Below the pieces are notes generated by a model that worked only from the letters and a program-made list of their open reading frames with translations, searched no databases and was not told the DNA's origin. Below are positions 44,345-57,576 of a stretch of DNA of 64,000 nucleotides, one piece after another (position 1 is the first letter of the stretch; each line of letters opens with the position of its first letter). The stretch comes from Harmonia axyridis. Its lineage: Eukaryota; Arthropoda; Insecta; Coleoptera; Coccinellidae. The position numbers were made by a program, and so were the translations under genes. The stretch covers positions 80,016,798 through 80,080,797 of the forward strand of contig NC_059501.1 of assembly GCF_914767665.1 (NCBI RefSeq), in the 5' to 3' direction.

Positions 44345-45392
44345 ATGGCTCTAAACTCGAAAGATCTTGTTCAAGTCAACAATGTTATTATAAACACTGG
44401 AAATATTCTGTCATTGAACGATATTACTAAAAAAACTATACAAAACCCTTCAGAAGAGGTAAATGTTTTAAGATAAAATAACTATTGATTTGAAATGTAA
44501 ATTTTCAGCTGCTTGAAGCCATCAATATCACTATAAAAGAATATCAGAATGGTCAAACACCCTCTCAACCAGATCAACCTTTGATTGTCAGTCGCCCCAA
44601 TGATGACTCGGTATCAAAAATATCAGAGCATGATTCCTCTGATCTGAAATTTGGCTTCAAAATATTTTTGACCTCGGATGATCCTGTATTACTCATTGAT
44701 TCTATAGAAAAGGGTATGCATATTTGATTTTAATTTTTATGTCACCTTGATAATAACGAAAAAGTTTTGACAATATTAAGCTTATTGATTTCAGTATTGC
44801 ATACCTGAAAATTTACTCATCAATTCTTTTCACTTGTTTGAGATTCTTGGTATTATCATTCAATTAATTTTTCTAGCATTAATCACTTTGAATGTGGCAT
44901 CAGTTAACAATGTTATCATAGCATTTATCGACAAGAGGAATGATATTGGGGAAATAAAATCAGTATGGACAGCACTTGAAGATTATGTTCTTCAGAATAA
45001 AATTAATAAAATTGGTATAGCAGATGTAGAGGAGGAAATTTTCAGGAGTTTATTTGAATGGTCAAATGTGAAGCCAAGTATTATACAAATTAACTTATCA
45101 ACTTGCTGTGTTGTACCCCCCTCCCTGCAAAGTTTTTGTAAGGAACATGATATACAGTTGTTGACTCATAGTGATCCCACAGGTAATATTAACAACATCA
45201 TTAACAACACATTCAAATCCTGCTCTTTAATCATTAGTTATTTTTTTTTTTGTAGATATCTTGCCCAAAACATCTTTGGACGTAGTTCTAGGGAAGGAAT
45301 ATTTGCTCAAATGGGTTGTTAGGTTTTTAGTTCATATAAAATGTAGAGGAGTATTAACTACAAAAGGGTATCTTCTCAGCCTTGGTAAATAG
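44345..45392 (+). CDS. Gclm: Glutamate-cysteine ligase modifier (regulatory) subunit
   Basis: Binds the catalytic subunit GCLC and raises its affinity for glutamate, supporting the rate-limiting step of glutathione synthesis in the cytosol. Four exons: 44345-44458, 44509-44713, 44877-45182, 45256-45392; GT-AG throughout, 253 residues (human about 274). It begins MALNSKDLVQVNNVIINTGN, the TGN being the family's N-terminal signature region. Residues 152-157 IGIADV and 171-188 VKPSIIQINLSTCCVVPP, then FCKEHDIQLLTHSDP (193-207), match vertebrate GCLM closely; the end has CRGVLTTKGYLLS. The fold is aldo/keto-reductase-like, non-catalytic. Start chosen as the only ATG giving the family N-terminus. 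Divergent neighbour is TMEM14. Confidence 0.95.
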
Positions 45393-45790
45393 TAAACATT
45401 CCACTATTGAAATGCATTTATTTTTTTACTGTTTTATTATTTTATTTTATACATAACTGATATCAAAGGAGTAATTTGATAAGGTATGCAACAACTTTTT
45501 TGTACTTAAAAATTGTTTTTACCCCTATAAGAGAAATTTTATCGACTATTGTCACAATTATATTTACAAAAGTGTTTGTTACTGTTGTATGCAATACAAA
45601 TTTTATTGATATAAAATTCCTGTTTTCGTATTATTTATATTTGAAATTGTATGTGTTCCACTGTTTTTTTTCACATAACAAAATGTGTATAATACAATCC
45701 AACAGGAACAGAAGTTCTTGTTGAATAATTTCCATTCGGAAGGAATTTTGAAAATAATATTGAAATAAAGCATATTTAAAATATCTCAAA
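45393..45790 (+). other. Gclm 3' UTR
   Basis: AT-rich, no coding; AATAAA at 45764-45769 about 370 bp after the stop is the likely poly(A) signal. Confidence 0.65.
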
Positions 45791-47840
45791 TAGGTGTTTT
45801 ATTCTTTGAATATTTCCTTTTCACCATTCATATCATAATTTTGTGGTTACATATGTGATAATTTGTAGATGAAACTTACATTGAGGCCAGGAAGTTTCTG
45901 CAAATTTTCCTCATTAGTTTCACTGGAGTGGCATTTTTTTCTCTGATTGTATCAATATAAAATCCATCTCAATTATTATTATATCTCTGCATATTTACTT
46001 TCTGTCGTTCTCTCAAATATATATTTTTTTCAAGTAAAAAATAATCAATTAGGAGAAAATCAAACTCTATTGAGTAATTACCTGAAAAATCTTTAGCAAG
46101 GCTAAGGAAAATATATTTGTATGCGATACTTCTTAGACATCAGAATATAAAAACTTAGATTTGTGCTGGAAAGCTTTTTTCTTTTTGAATAAACCAGTAA
46201 ATTTTTTCTCACAACTCAGAATTGGCACTTTTGAATTTGAAAATTGATTTCTATCTCCGTTACACTTTTTATTTGAAGAAGAATAAAAGATTTTTCTAAA
46301 CATTTCCTCTAAAAGGGTTAGGAATGTAATCAATAATCCTATAAATTTATTTATCGGATATTTTTCAAGATGAACAAAGGTAAAATTCTACATAGGCAAC
46401 TGATCATACGGATTCTTGTAAGCTTCTGTAAGAAGTGTTGCCGAACAATAGGATGAATTTCAATTCATAATCTCCATTTGAATATACAATATGGTATAAT
46501 CGTCTTCAAGTTTTCTTCACCTAATTTTTTCCTCATTGTGAATAAATGGCGGGTCCTGAATACCAAAAATAGCTTTAAAAAAAATATTTTTCAGGCGATG
46601 TAGGTATATTAGCGTTTTTAACATTAATTTATTTCTAGTCGTGAAATGGCTACGGCTTTCAAATATCATACAAATTCTAGATATTTTGAGTTTTGAATAC
46701 TTGATTTGCAATTTGAAACCAATCTCTGATTAGGTATAAACATTCATACAATGCGGATTAATGTTTTTGCGCGCTTGTTCTGGACTTCTGGAGGAATAGC
46801 AAGCTAAATTGTTCTAGACTTCTAAGGAAACAGCAGGTTAAATTATTCGGCTCAAATGTTTGTGAATTTCGAATTATGGATCGAAAGATTTTGTATTCTG
46901 AATATATATATTTGAAAATTGAAATTTAAGGATTATGTGCAAAATACGAAATCGAATATTGATTGAGCACTTACCTACCTACCATTAGGAGATTAAATTA
47001 TTTTCATGAAATTTCGATATCCTATTATAATCCAACCGTCTGATCTTTTAGAGAACGACTCTTTGTTGCAAATCATAGCTTGTTTAACTGTTTTGAGCGC
47101 TCATTAACAGAACAGAATGCTCTATCATTTCGCTAAAAAGCCTGAAATTTTCAAATTTTAGCCGGGAACGGTCTCAAACGATAAGGTTTTACTTTCTGAT
47201 AATGAATTCACCCTCATTTTCCATTCTGTTCGATTCGCTATCTTCGTTCGTAATCACGAAAACCCCCGAACGGATAGACCTAGCAATTTTTCGGATTTTC
47301 AGTGTAGGTTTGGTTTTCAAATTCAGAAGATAAGTTCGTTGATGATCAAAATCCGACATAGGGTTATTTATACCTAGATGGCCGTTCCAAATTTTGTTCT
47401 CCTGATAATTGCAACTACAAATTTGATCGAAATATGTTATTTAGATGTGAAATAACATTTTGAGCTTTATGCAAAATTTTATATTGATTGCGTCACTAGT
47501 GACCACAAAACCGACGGAGCTGAAATCAGGTATGAATGTTCCTTATTCGTATAAAATAACAATTTCAATCTTTTATTGCAAAATTCGAACTGATCACATC
47601 ATCAAAATATTTTTGAAGAATATTGGAAAATAACTGCCCAATATTTCTGTGCCAAAACAGATCCAGTCGAATTGAGATCCATTATTTTACAATAGATGGC
47701 TTCATCTGTATTTCGCGTTGTACCACTGTTAAACCGGGTACTACTAGATGACGTTGGAAAGATGAGATTTCGTATCTACTATAAAAACTTTTCAGACAGC
47801 TTTGTGATATATTGCCTCAGTTTAGTTTGAGCGCGCGTCA
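45790..47840. other. No gene seen
   Basis: AT-rich; 47540-47600 resembles 21487-21530 (old dispersed repeat). Confidence 0.45.
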
Positions 47841-47842
47841 AA

Positions 47843-48690
47843 AATGGACAGCAAAGAGAAAATACGCTATATCTCACAGTTTTTTTTTCTAGAAAAGCGA
47901 AAATGCAAGCCAGACGGCTGAAAATGTAGGTATATAGCGTTTATGGTCCTGATACTATAACATCCAATCACGCGCAATTTTGGTTTCGTCGATTCGGTTC
48001 CGGTAATTTTGGTTTCGAAGATGCACCACGCACTGGAAAGCCGGTTGTTGAAATCAGACCATCATGAAAGCACTGTTTCGATTGCCCAAGATTGCACAAA
48101 AAACCTTTAGAACCATTTCCGTAAGGCTGGTCTCAAGAAGAAGCTCGATATATGGGTACCATACGAGTTAACTCAAAAAACCTCACGCTGCCGAATCGCA
48201 ACTAGATCGACTCATTTTTGAAACGGTTGGTGACTGGTGATGAAAAGTTACGACAACGCCAAGCGAAAACGTTCGTGGTCGAAAACGTGGTGAGCTGGCG
48301 GAAATGGTGGCCAAGGATTGACAGCCAGGAATGTTTTAGTGTGTTTTTGGTGGAATTGGCAGGGAATTATCTACTATGAGCTGCTTCCCTACGTCGCAAC
48401 TGTTAACTCGGAACTGTACTGTCAACAATTGGATCGTCTGAAGGAAGTAACGGCCCAGAATCCGCCAACTTTGGCCAATAAGAGAGAAATTGTGTTCTAT
48501 TAGGACACACACATCGATGGTGACTCGCCAGAAGTTTTCTTTGGAGGTTCTTATGCATCCACCTTATACGCTACGCTGCATCTGACACCCACTGATTATC
48601 ATCTGTTCCTGTTCATGGCGACAATTTTGCTTGTGATAAATTCGCTTCAACAAAGACTTGTGAAAATTGACTGTCTCAATTTTCTGCCAA
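47843..48690 (+). mobile_element. Decayed mariner (DD34D), second subfamily
   Basis: Frames MDSKEKIRYISQFFFLEKRK, FRRFGSGNFGFEDAPRTGKP, FWWNWQGIIYYELLPYVATV, SELYCQQLDRLKEVT and LTPTDYHLFLFMA follow mariner order. Many stops and shifts; the second Asp region is badly damaged (HQD lost). Confidence 0.82.
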
Positions 48691-48699
48691 TAGGGATGA

Positions 48700-49640
48700 G
48701 AGGGGCGAGGGTAATAATGATATTACCTAGATTCAAAATGGCAGCAAGTTATCGAACAAAACGGCACATATTTGTCCTTAATCGGATCATTCTAACTATT
48801 GTAATCAAAGCCTTGTTTTTCATTAGAAATAATGGATTTTTTTTTACTTTTTACCTAATACATATATCGAATAACAATTTCAGTTTCTTTTCTTTACGAA
48901 ATTTTGTGTTGTTTTCGCCATCTGAACCATAGATGATTCAAGCAAAATACCGAAAACAACCTTATATTTCGTATATATGGATCCGATCCAGTTGAGATAT
49001 TGCGTGTGGATATCAAATAAAAGATACAAGCTTAGTGAGGGTTGATACTAAATCAAGTAGAATATATAATAAAATCCTTATATTTTCTTAGCGAAAGATC
49101 GGATTAGGATGGAATTTGGTATGCATATGTAAAATTATCATTCGAATGTTCATGTTGAATTTTAAGAGGATCGTATCATCATGACCCTTGTCTTGTTGAA
49201 ATAACCTTATCCGATAACTTTCTGAGTCGCAGTAGGTAGGTATATCTTTTGGAGAATGGATTGATTTGATTTTGGTAATTTCAGTGGATACAAGCACGAC
49301 GAATTTCTTGGAGGTTAATTCAAGAAAAAACAGTCTGGATTTGTATGAAAAACCGCTTTTATCTGAAATAGGCGGATTTAAATGCGGACAGTACATAATA
49401 TCGAAATGAGAAAAATGAAACATTCCAAGCATGTACCTGCTTGGTTTTTTACTATTTTATTTAAAATTTTTCCATTTCCTGATGGAAAAATTATGTTGAA
49501 AGCAAATACGAATCTTTCTACAAAAATGTTATTGAAATGTTGAACGCGTTAGAGTATATGAATCACTTTTGATGGTGACTATGTTGATGTATAAAATTGA
49601 ATTTTCGACGTTCTAAATGCATAGATTAGATTAGAGGAGG
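48700..49640. other. Old repeats, no gene seen
   Basis: Matches in short patches to the 21.5-21.8 kb and 29.4 kb regions. Confidence 0.4.
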
Positions 49641-49644
49641 ATAG

Positions 49645-50290
49645 AAAGATCATCCGACCTCGCAAGCACCTCGATTTAAAGATCTATTATGCATCCCCGC
49701 GCAGTTTACTAGACCGGCAATAATGTCCCAATGAGCTTTATCACCTTTCTGAGGGCTACATCCATCACTGGCTTCGGCTTTAAGAACCAAGAGCCAAATT
49801 ATTTTTGCCTCTCGGTGAACAGCTCCACATTCGCATAGCAAGTGTCTGGCTATCTCAGTAACTTCTTCACAGAAGCGAGATGAATCCTCAGACGCTTCAC
49901 CCATGTTTTTCAGATGTGACCTCACAGGACAGTGTCCCGTGAATGTGCCAGTTCCTTTTTACTGAGTGAGTGAACTTTTTAGTGCAGATTGCCGAGCAGG
50001 AGAGAAGTTAGGTCTTTGACCATTGATTGTTCTTCAATTATCCTGTTTTGTTCCCATTTCTCAACTGCCATCACTTAATGACTGGCTGGAAAGGCACAAA
50101 ATGGCTATGGCCGGTGGAGGGAACCAACAGGCCAGGAAAGAGGGGTCAATCTCTTCCCTGAAGTTTTTCTGAAACTGTAGTCTCAGTGGTATATTATCTG
50201 TGACCACATCCAGGAGCTCTTTGCATTCATTTAGAAAGCGAAGGTGTCCTAAGTAGTCGCCAGTTTTCAGTTCACTTCTTATTGGTTAGT
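49645..50290 (-). mobile_element. Non-LTR retrotransposon C-terminal fragment
   Basis: Minus frame RSHLKNMGEASEDSSRFCEE, then ARHLLCECGAVHREAKIIW is the Cys/His tail after RNase H. Upstream part (to about 50290) is GC-richer and probably RNase H or RT remains. Different subfamily from 4085 and 38945. Confidence 0.65.
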
Positions 50291-50870
50291 CCCGGGAGTT
50301 ATGTGAATTAATGTTAGTTCATAGAAAAAGGATTATGATACATGTCAAATGAAAGAGGGTTTAATTCAGAGCTGCCAATGAATAACCAGTGCAAGTTATG
50401 AAAGAAAATCTCTTGAACTTTGTGCACCTTTACGGTATTCAGCATCTTTACCGTAGAGCCATAAAACCTTAATAAAATTGTTTTCCTACAACTGCTATGA
50501 AAAGTAGCGAATTCATCATAGCTTACTCAATTTCAAAACTATGTATTGCTCGTTCATACTGTGAGAAATATTCTTTCAGACGGCACTTGGCCCATACCCC
50601 GCTTGGTTGACCAATGAAATTGGGCTTTTGAGAAATCGTTTCTATAGAAACGCAAGAAATGAACAGTTACTGTCAACGAAGGTATTTGAATTTGTGCATT
50701 TGCATGGGCGCCCGCAGAAATTTTTCTCAGGGGGGCAAAATGAAAATTATTGAAAAACGATAAGGCGTCCATGATTGTCGTAGGCGACATCAGTATTCCG
50801 TTTCTTTCTATTTCTGTATTTATATTTATCACCAGCGTCTACTCTGAATTTCAAAAGATCACTAAAAGTG

Positions 50871-51545
50871 GTACAGGGTGGACAAAAACACAATAGTTTC
50901 GTGTGTGCTCATTTTTATGAGCACACACGCATAATATTTTTTATTAGTTAAATTAACAATATTATCAAAAATACTTATCGTTTAGCTCTAATTGGTTTGA
51001 ATGTAACACCCTGTAGTTTGTTACATTTTTAGATTAAGAAAAATGAGCTGTTTCCAAACATGTTTGGTACTTGTGGTCTAGCAGACAGAATATGAAAGAA
51101 ATTATTTCTTATTTTTATACATTTTTATTAATCTAAAAATGTAACAAACTACAGGGTGTTATATTCAAACCAATTGCCGTATTTTTGATAATATTGTTAA
51201 TTTAACTAATAAAGAATGTTACGCGCTCGGTTACGCATCACTTTATGAGCACACACAAAATTATTGTATTTTTGTCCACCCTGTACCAATTGGAATCAAC
51301 ATGTGATACATTTTTGGAATCTGCTCAGCCAGAGTAATCGGAAAATTGAGACAAAATGGGGGTGTTCCATTAAAAAAAAATGACGCTGACGTCACTACTC
51401 GAAAGTAATTCACACTGTATATTAGATTATTATTTTAAAATACGGCAAATTAAAATGAAAAATCGACGTGTTTCAGGATTATTTCTTAAAATGGTCTGTT
51501 TAGCTAAAAATGAATTTTGTTCCATACGGTTACGGACGCAGGGTA
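50871..51545. repeat. Foldback element, partial copy
   Basis: Inner arms from TACAGGGTGGACAAA (50872) to TTTGTCCACCCTGTA (51286) are inverted over about 190 bp, with an extra 13-bp hairpin at 50900-50929. The right flank continues to 51545 as in the full copy at 56059-56960; the matching left flank is absent. Confidence 0.85.
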
Positions 51546-51789
51546 TAAGATGAATTTATAAACAAATTGACACGCATGGAGTGCTTTCGGTTCCATGATT
51601 TTTCTTCACCCAAGAAGTGCTCAACGCGCCTAAAAAAGTTTTCAATTCAAAAAATACCTCTGCCGATTATTATGGATTATATGTATAGTATGTAATTCCA
51701 TTGAAAACCGGAAAATAGTTGTGAATCTATTACTTTCCTTTTTTTCTTGCCCTTTGGATTGAGAAAGTAATATTGAGGGTGTTGTGCTG

Positions 51790-51860
51790 AAAAATGAGGC
51801 ATCCAAAATCTTGGGGGGGGGGTAGGCATGGCCCCCCCTGCCCCCCCCCCTGCGGGCGCC
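51790..51860. repeat. Homopolymer G/C tracts with GGGCGCCC
   Basis: A run of nine or more G, then runs of C, then TGCGGGCGCCCATG; the same GGGCGCCCGCA motif occurs inverted at 50706-50717. Confidence 0.7.
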
Positions 51861-51909
51861 CATGTGCATTTGTAGGAAAAGTGTAGTGTGCAACATGTGG
51901 AGAAATTCC

Positions 51910-51974
51910 TTTTCTCGCGAGTGTGGAAGTTTGTGTTTTTGTATATGTGTTATTCTTCCACACTCGAGAGAAAA
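51910..51974. repeat. Hairpin with 20-bp arms
   Basis: TTTTCTCGCGAGTGTGGAAG pairs with CTTCCACACTCGAGAGAAAA, one mismatch, 25-nt loop. Confidence 0.75.
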
Positions 51975-52129
51975 GTTGGACTTTACCTACTTGTTACACA
52001 ATATACTATTTTCCTATAAAAGGACACTACATATATTTTTTGAAGCAATATGATATTATGAATATTATAGGTTGCAATACAGGAAACTCATTTTTATCTA
52101 AGATCATGAATTATTATGGGTTTTGATTC

Positions 52130-52900
52130 AAGTAGTAACGGTTTACCTGAAGGCAACTTGATACCTGATATTGTCGGAATTCGTTCCAATTCCACCATTC
52201 GACCACTTTTATCTAAGCCGAAATCCTGGAAAACCTCGGCATTCCTTGCATCCCGCAATCGAGACCGATCTCAAAACCAATCCCGTGGCAAATTTGTTCC
52301 ACGGAAATTTCGTCCTCGCATAAAGGACATCATTTAATTGCCGTTCGATTTCAGTGGGCTTTGATAATATCGCCGACCACAGAAATCGTGACCACTAAAT
52401 CTTCGGAAGGGCAGGCTGTGACCTGAACTCATTAAATAATGCTAGGAAAAACTGACAGTCGACCGCTGTTACCTAAATCACTTACTCCAGAGAGCGGTAG
52501 CCAACTTCAGCTACTTCGACGTCCATAACTCAGCCAGCTACAAGCAAAAATCCATGGGCAAAAACGCACCGGAGACAAAAAAACCAGGCAGCTCGTTACA
52601 AACGAGGGATATAAACAATTGTCGGGGTAACCATGGTAACGCGCGGCGACCGGCATCTTTGATTGTGGATTTGCATAGCAGGCTCTGATATGGAAATGCT
52701 CAGCTGAACTCTTGAATTGACTGTACCGGCGGACAGTGTGTTTGCGGTAGCTGAAGCGACGCCCGCTTTTCGGCGTACACTAAGTTATGTCAGACGATTT
52801 TTGCAATTCCCTAATCGGGATCATGTTCGCGATGGAGCGGACACGGAATGAAAGAGAGAGTCGGCTGATCTTTTGTTTCGAGGATGGTTCTGTACACCCT
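52130..52900. other. GC-richer block without recognised gene
   Basis: Contains a 73-codon plus frame (52116-52337) rich in Arg/Ser and a CpG-containing stretch at 52640-52880. It may be a promoter or first exon of a gene whose body lies elsewhere; nothing recognised. Confidence 0.3.
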
Positions 52901-53316
52901 TTTCTTTGTTGTCGAGGCCTACGCTGAGATAGTGTTCCACCAAAGGCATTGTTTCATTTAAAAACATCTTTATCAGGCGTTGTTTGTATTCGTTTGGAGA
53001 TGATTAGAAAATACCTAGTGATTATGACGTCCGCTTTTGGTCTCAAGACTGTCTTATGTCAGAAGCATCGGGGAAACACTGCAAATTTCAAAATAATCGT
53101 ATTATATTCATTTCGTCTATCATAAGAGTATAACGTTTCCCTAAAAAAATCTTTGGTCATAACTGAAAATGCAAATTTAAACCTTATTAATAAGGGTTTC
53201 ATTCATTATTTAATCGAATAACTTGCGGAAATTATTTAAATTCAGTATTAAAAATAAGTTGAATCGCTTCGTTACGGCTGCACAAAGTGACAACAGCGCG
53301 TATGACAGCTTGTAAC

Positions 53317-54270
53317 GGGTGTTTTTTTCGAGATATAACTTTAATTGGAATTACTGTTCAAGATGGCGACCGATTTAACAGCTGTCAAGAGATTTATTCT
53401 CAGTTTGGTTTGGCAATTCATCATGAATAGACTCACGCCTGAACAACGCTTGCAAATAGTGCAATTTTATTTCGAAAATAATGGTTCTGTGCGGAATACG
53501 TATCGCGCACTACGTCCATTTCATTTGGTTTAGCGATTAAGCGCACTTCTGGTTGAATGGCTTCGTCAACAAACAAAACTGCCACATTTGGAGTGAAGCT
53601 AATCCTCAAGTGTATGTCGAAACACCGTTACATCCAGAAAAACTGACTGTTTGGTGCGCTTTATGGGCTGGTGGAATCATTGGTCCGTACTTCTTCAAAA
53701 ACGATGATGGCCAGAACGTTACCGTCAATGGTGATCGGTATAGAGCCATGATTACTAACTATTTCATTCCTGAATTGAACAACCATGATGTCCAGGAGAT
53801 GTGGTTCCAACAAGACGGCGCAACATGTCACACAGCTCGTGCTACAATCGATTTATTGAAAGAGACGTTTGGTGACCGTCTAATTTCACTTTTTGGACCT
53901 GTGAATTGGCCTCCAAGAACTTGTGATTTAACACCGCTACACTACTTTCTGTGGGGCTATGTAAAGTCATTGGTCTATGCGGATAAGCCACAAACCCTTG
54001 ACCATTTGAAAGACAACATTCGCCGTGTTATTGCCGATATACGGCTACAAACGTTGGAAAAAGTAATCGCCAATTGGACGTCCAGATTGGACTACATCCG
54101 AGCCAGCCGTGGCGGTTATATGCCAGAAATCATATTTAAAATGTAATGCCACAAGATTATCTTGCGGAATGCCACAAGATTAACTTGCGGGTAAATAAAA
54201 TTCATGTCAATTGAATGATTGATCGTTGTTTTATTGCAATTTGAAGTTCTATAGCTCTAAAAAAACACCC
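53317..54270 (+). mobile_element. Mariner-family copy C, internally deleted
   Basis: 954 bp, ends GGGTGTTTTTTTC and AAAAAAACACCC. N-terminal frame MNRLTPEQRLQIVQFYFENN, NTYRALRPF, then the same internal deletion as copy A, then 197 open residues with VYVETPLHPEKLTVWCALWA, MWFQQDGATCHTA, and TCDLTPLHYFLWG (Asp of PLD changed to His). A short direct duplication (ATGCCACAAGATTA) lies after the stop. Confidence 0.9.
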
Positions 54271-56058
54271 TCTACAACCAATCCAATGCAAAATATGATA
54301 TGACAGATAATGAGAATAATGAGAGATGATACAGAATAACAGAATACAAGTTAGTCTTTGGAGATAATGAGAACGAGCACTTCTGTCTCTATTCTTTAGT
54401 CCTTGGCTTATACTCTAACTTGATCATTGCTATCTTTGTTTACCGAATCATTAATTAAGTAACCTTTTCTATAAATGTCAGTCAATCAATGATGTCATTT
54501 GGTGGAAACGAATGGCTATAAATTTTAAATGTATATAATCATTTTTAATTTTTAGGTAATTGAAAATATTGAGCATATGGTGCCAGTCCCGAATACTCCA
54601 GCGCCAGTCCCGTCGTAGTTTTGGAACCATCTGTGTACCATTTGCTTGTATTCTTTTTGAGAACATCTTCTCTACTTAGTATCGTAATGAAGGTTAGCAA
54701 ATACTCAAAGGTAGAATTATTGATTTTAATGCCATACCGCTCTTAGATAGACAGTCAACCATTATTCTGCAACTTGTCAATTTTTTGGTTCACTTTTTCC
54801 ACTAATAAACTTCGAAATTCTCCAACGAGAACAAAATTCTGAGAAAGCACTGACGTTTTTAGCTGCTGGTCGCTCATTAATTCATTTGCCATTGGAGATC
54901 ACAGAACTATAGGTACCTACATGAATATTGAGCATGAAGCTTAAAATTATAATTTTATATTTGACTGCTATATTTCATCTCGATCAACAAATACGTAGAT
55001 TTGAAATTATAAGCCAAAGAAAATTTTTAAACTTTTGCTTAATGCATTTTCACATTGTTCTTCAATATTTGTTTCTTGAATTCTTGATCGTCTTCAAGAT
55101 AACTTTAAACGTTGAACAGCGCCTTCAAGGAAATCTCTTGCGAATACCTATGCACTTCAGAAACACTCGGAGATTACTAACTTACTTCCTATTTTTCCAA
55201 GATTGCATATATATTAGATAATCATGCAGGAAAGAAGTGAACGAAAAAAAATTAGTTATTCGTCTTATGCAGATTTATGCGCATATTTCTAGGAATGCAT
55301 TTGTGGCGGTAATAAATAAATGCATCTCTAGGCTAGATTTTGCATAATTGGTACTGCCCCTTTCTAATGAACGTATACTATCGACTTGATAGGTTGGAAC
55401 TTGTTGCGAAAAAAGCTAACTAGGTATGGATGAAGACTATTGAGAAGACTATTCAATGCTTACATGAATGACTGCATTTGTGAATCATAATAAGGAGAAT
55501 CCAGTAATGTTGCATTGGCCTCAAATTGTAGAAGTAATAAATATTGCTAGAGACATCAGGTAGATGAAGATTATCTGAATACATTTTCGCATTTTTCTAG
55601 AGAATAATATTGACTAAACATCTGTGCGAAATTTTAGCCTGAAATGGTCTCAAATAATTCAATTAGGCTTGTTGATGAAGAATTATGTAACATAATTCAA
55701 TAAGGTTTTCCAATAGAGATGATTCAGTTCAAATGGTTATAATGGCAACACTGTTTATAATTTTTTGACATTTCTTATGTAATTTGTGTTCAGTAGGTTA
55801 TGACATTCAATTTTGAAAAGATACAAGCTCCAACATCGCTTAGAATCGTATTATTCAGTTGATCTACTCATTATTCGTCATATTGAATACATACTTGGTA
55901 CTGGTTCCTTTGTATAGCGTAAAAAAATATCGTGTTAAAAAAATTCACTTTCAAATTTGTCAATAAGCCTATGAATAGTGAGACGGTTATCTGAGTACTT
56001 AAATTTTTCTCAGTCAGGCTAAAATAAATATCAAATTCTCTTATACTTAATGAAACAA
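54271..56058. other. No gene seen
   Basis: AT-rich; a 97-codon frame at 54928-55221 has composition expected by chance. Confidence 0.4.
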
Positions 56059-56960
56059 TACTCTGTGTCCGTAAAGTATGGAACAAATTCATTTTCAGCT
56101 AAACAAACCATTTTAAGAAATAATCCTGAAACACGTCGATTTTTTATTTCAATTTACCGTATTTTAAAAGATTAATCTAATATATATCAGGGTGCATTAC
56201 TTTCAAGTAATGACGTCATCGTAATTTTTTAAATGGAACACCCCATTTTGTCTGAATTTTCCGATTACTCTAGCTGAGCTGATTCCAAAAATGTATCACA
56301 TGTTGATTCCAATTGGTACAAGGTGGACAAAAATACAATAGTTTTGTGTGTGCTCATAAAGTAACGCTTAATCTTCTTTATTAGTTAAATTAACGATATT
56401 ATCAAAAATATTTATTGTCTAGCGGCAATTGGTTTGAATATAACAACCTGTAGTTTGTTACATTTTTAGATTAATAAAAATGAGCTCTTTCCAAACATGT
56501 TTGGTACTTGTGGTCTAGCAGACAGAATATGGAAGAAATTTTTTCTTATCAATCTAAAAATTTTGTGAAATGTCATTATCTGTTTATTGCCGCTAGACAA
56601 TAAGTATTTTTGATAATATTGTTAATTCAACTAATAAAGAATGTTACGAGTTACTTTATGAGCCCACACAAAACTATTGTATTTTTGTCCACCCTGTACC
56701 AATTGGAAACAACATGTGTTACATTTTTGGAATCAGCTCAGCTAGAGTAATCGGAAAATTGAGACAAAATGGGGGTGTTCCATTCAGAAAAAATGACGGT
56801 GACGTCATTACTCGAAAGTAATTCACCCTGTATATTAGATTATTATTTTAAAATAAATACGGTAAATTAAAATAAAAAATCGACGTGTTTCAGGATTATT
56901 TCTTAATATGGTTTGTTTTGTCAAAAATGAATTTGTTCCAAACTTCACGGACACAGTGTA
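56059..56960. repeat. 0.9-kb palindromic foldback element, full copy
   Basis: From TACTCTGTGTCCGT to ACGGACACAGTGTA the two halves are inverted copies of about 420 bp each around a loop of about 70 nt (near 56478-56548). Inside each arm is a second terminal-like motif (ACAAGGTGGACAAAAATAC / GTATTTTTGTCCACCCTGTA). No coding. Confidence 0.9.
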
Positions 56961-56998
56961 CACTATTTTATGAATTGGAACCAAACAGCTTTAATAGG

Positions 56999-57024
56999 GG
57001 TCAGTATCCGGGTGGGTGACCGCT
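56999..57024 (+). repeat. 5S rRNA-like patch
   Basis: GGTCAGTATCCGGGTGGGTG followed by ACCGCT resembles the 3' internal control region of 5S rRNA (about 21 of 26 bases by eye). No complete 5S gene; probably a relic of a 5S-derived SINE. Confidence 0.35.
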
Positions 57025-57576
57025 CTTACTACACATCAACGCTTTCACCGCATTTTTAATTCAACCCTACCCTACTCACTTAAAATCAGTGTAGCCGATA
57101 AAAAGAATAACTTTGTTAGAATTGAAATTTATAGGATGAACATCTCCATTTATCATAAGTTTGCATATCTAACAGCTCTATAAGGCCGAAAGAAATTCCT
57201 GACGGCAAAAACTATTGCGAACGCGGCCTTAAAAAACGCAAAAAATGCGTAGGAATATTCAATTACCATTTTCCACTCATTCATTTACGCTCGGTGACCA
57301 CTCTGATGCACATCGTGATGGAAAAAGAATTGACGCATTCCGACTGTTGCACAGCAGTATATTAACCTGAGATTCAGGATTAGATTAATGCTAATTGTGG
57401 GAGAGCAAGGGTGGTTCAGCTCTGACGAATGGGTACCGCACCATGAGGATTTTCCGCTTAAAATTAGAATTTTCTCTTCAAGTACCCTTGAAGGTCAAGT
57501 TACAATTTATAAATATGTAGTGGAGTTAAATAATCACTGACATGGAGATTCTTGTTCGAACACCTCAGGAGTAGGG

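Noticed and set aside
45476..45724. 82-codon hydrophobic frame after Gclm
   Set aside because: Lies between the Gclm stop and its poly(A) signal; T-rich 3' UTR gives hydrophobic codons by chance.
49088..49432. 114-codon minus frame
   Set aside because: Lies in old dispersed repeat sequence shared with the 21.5-kb region; no domain.
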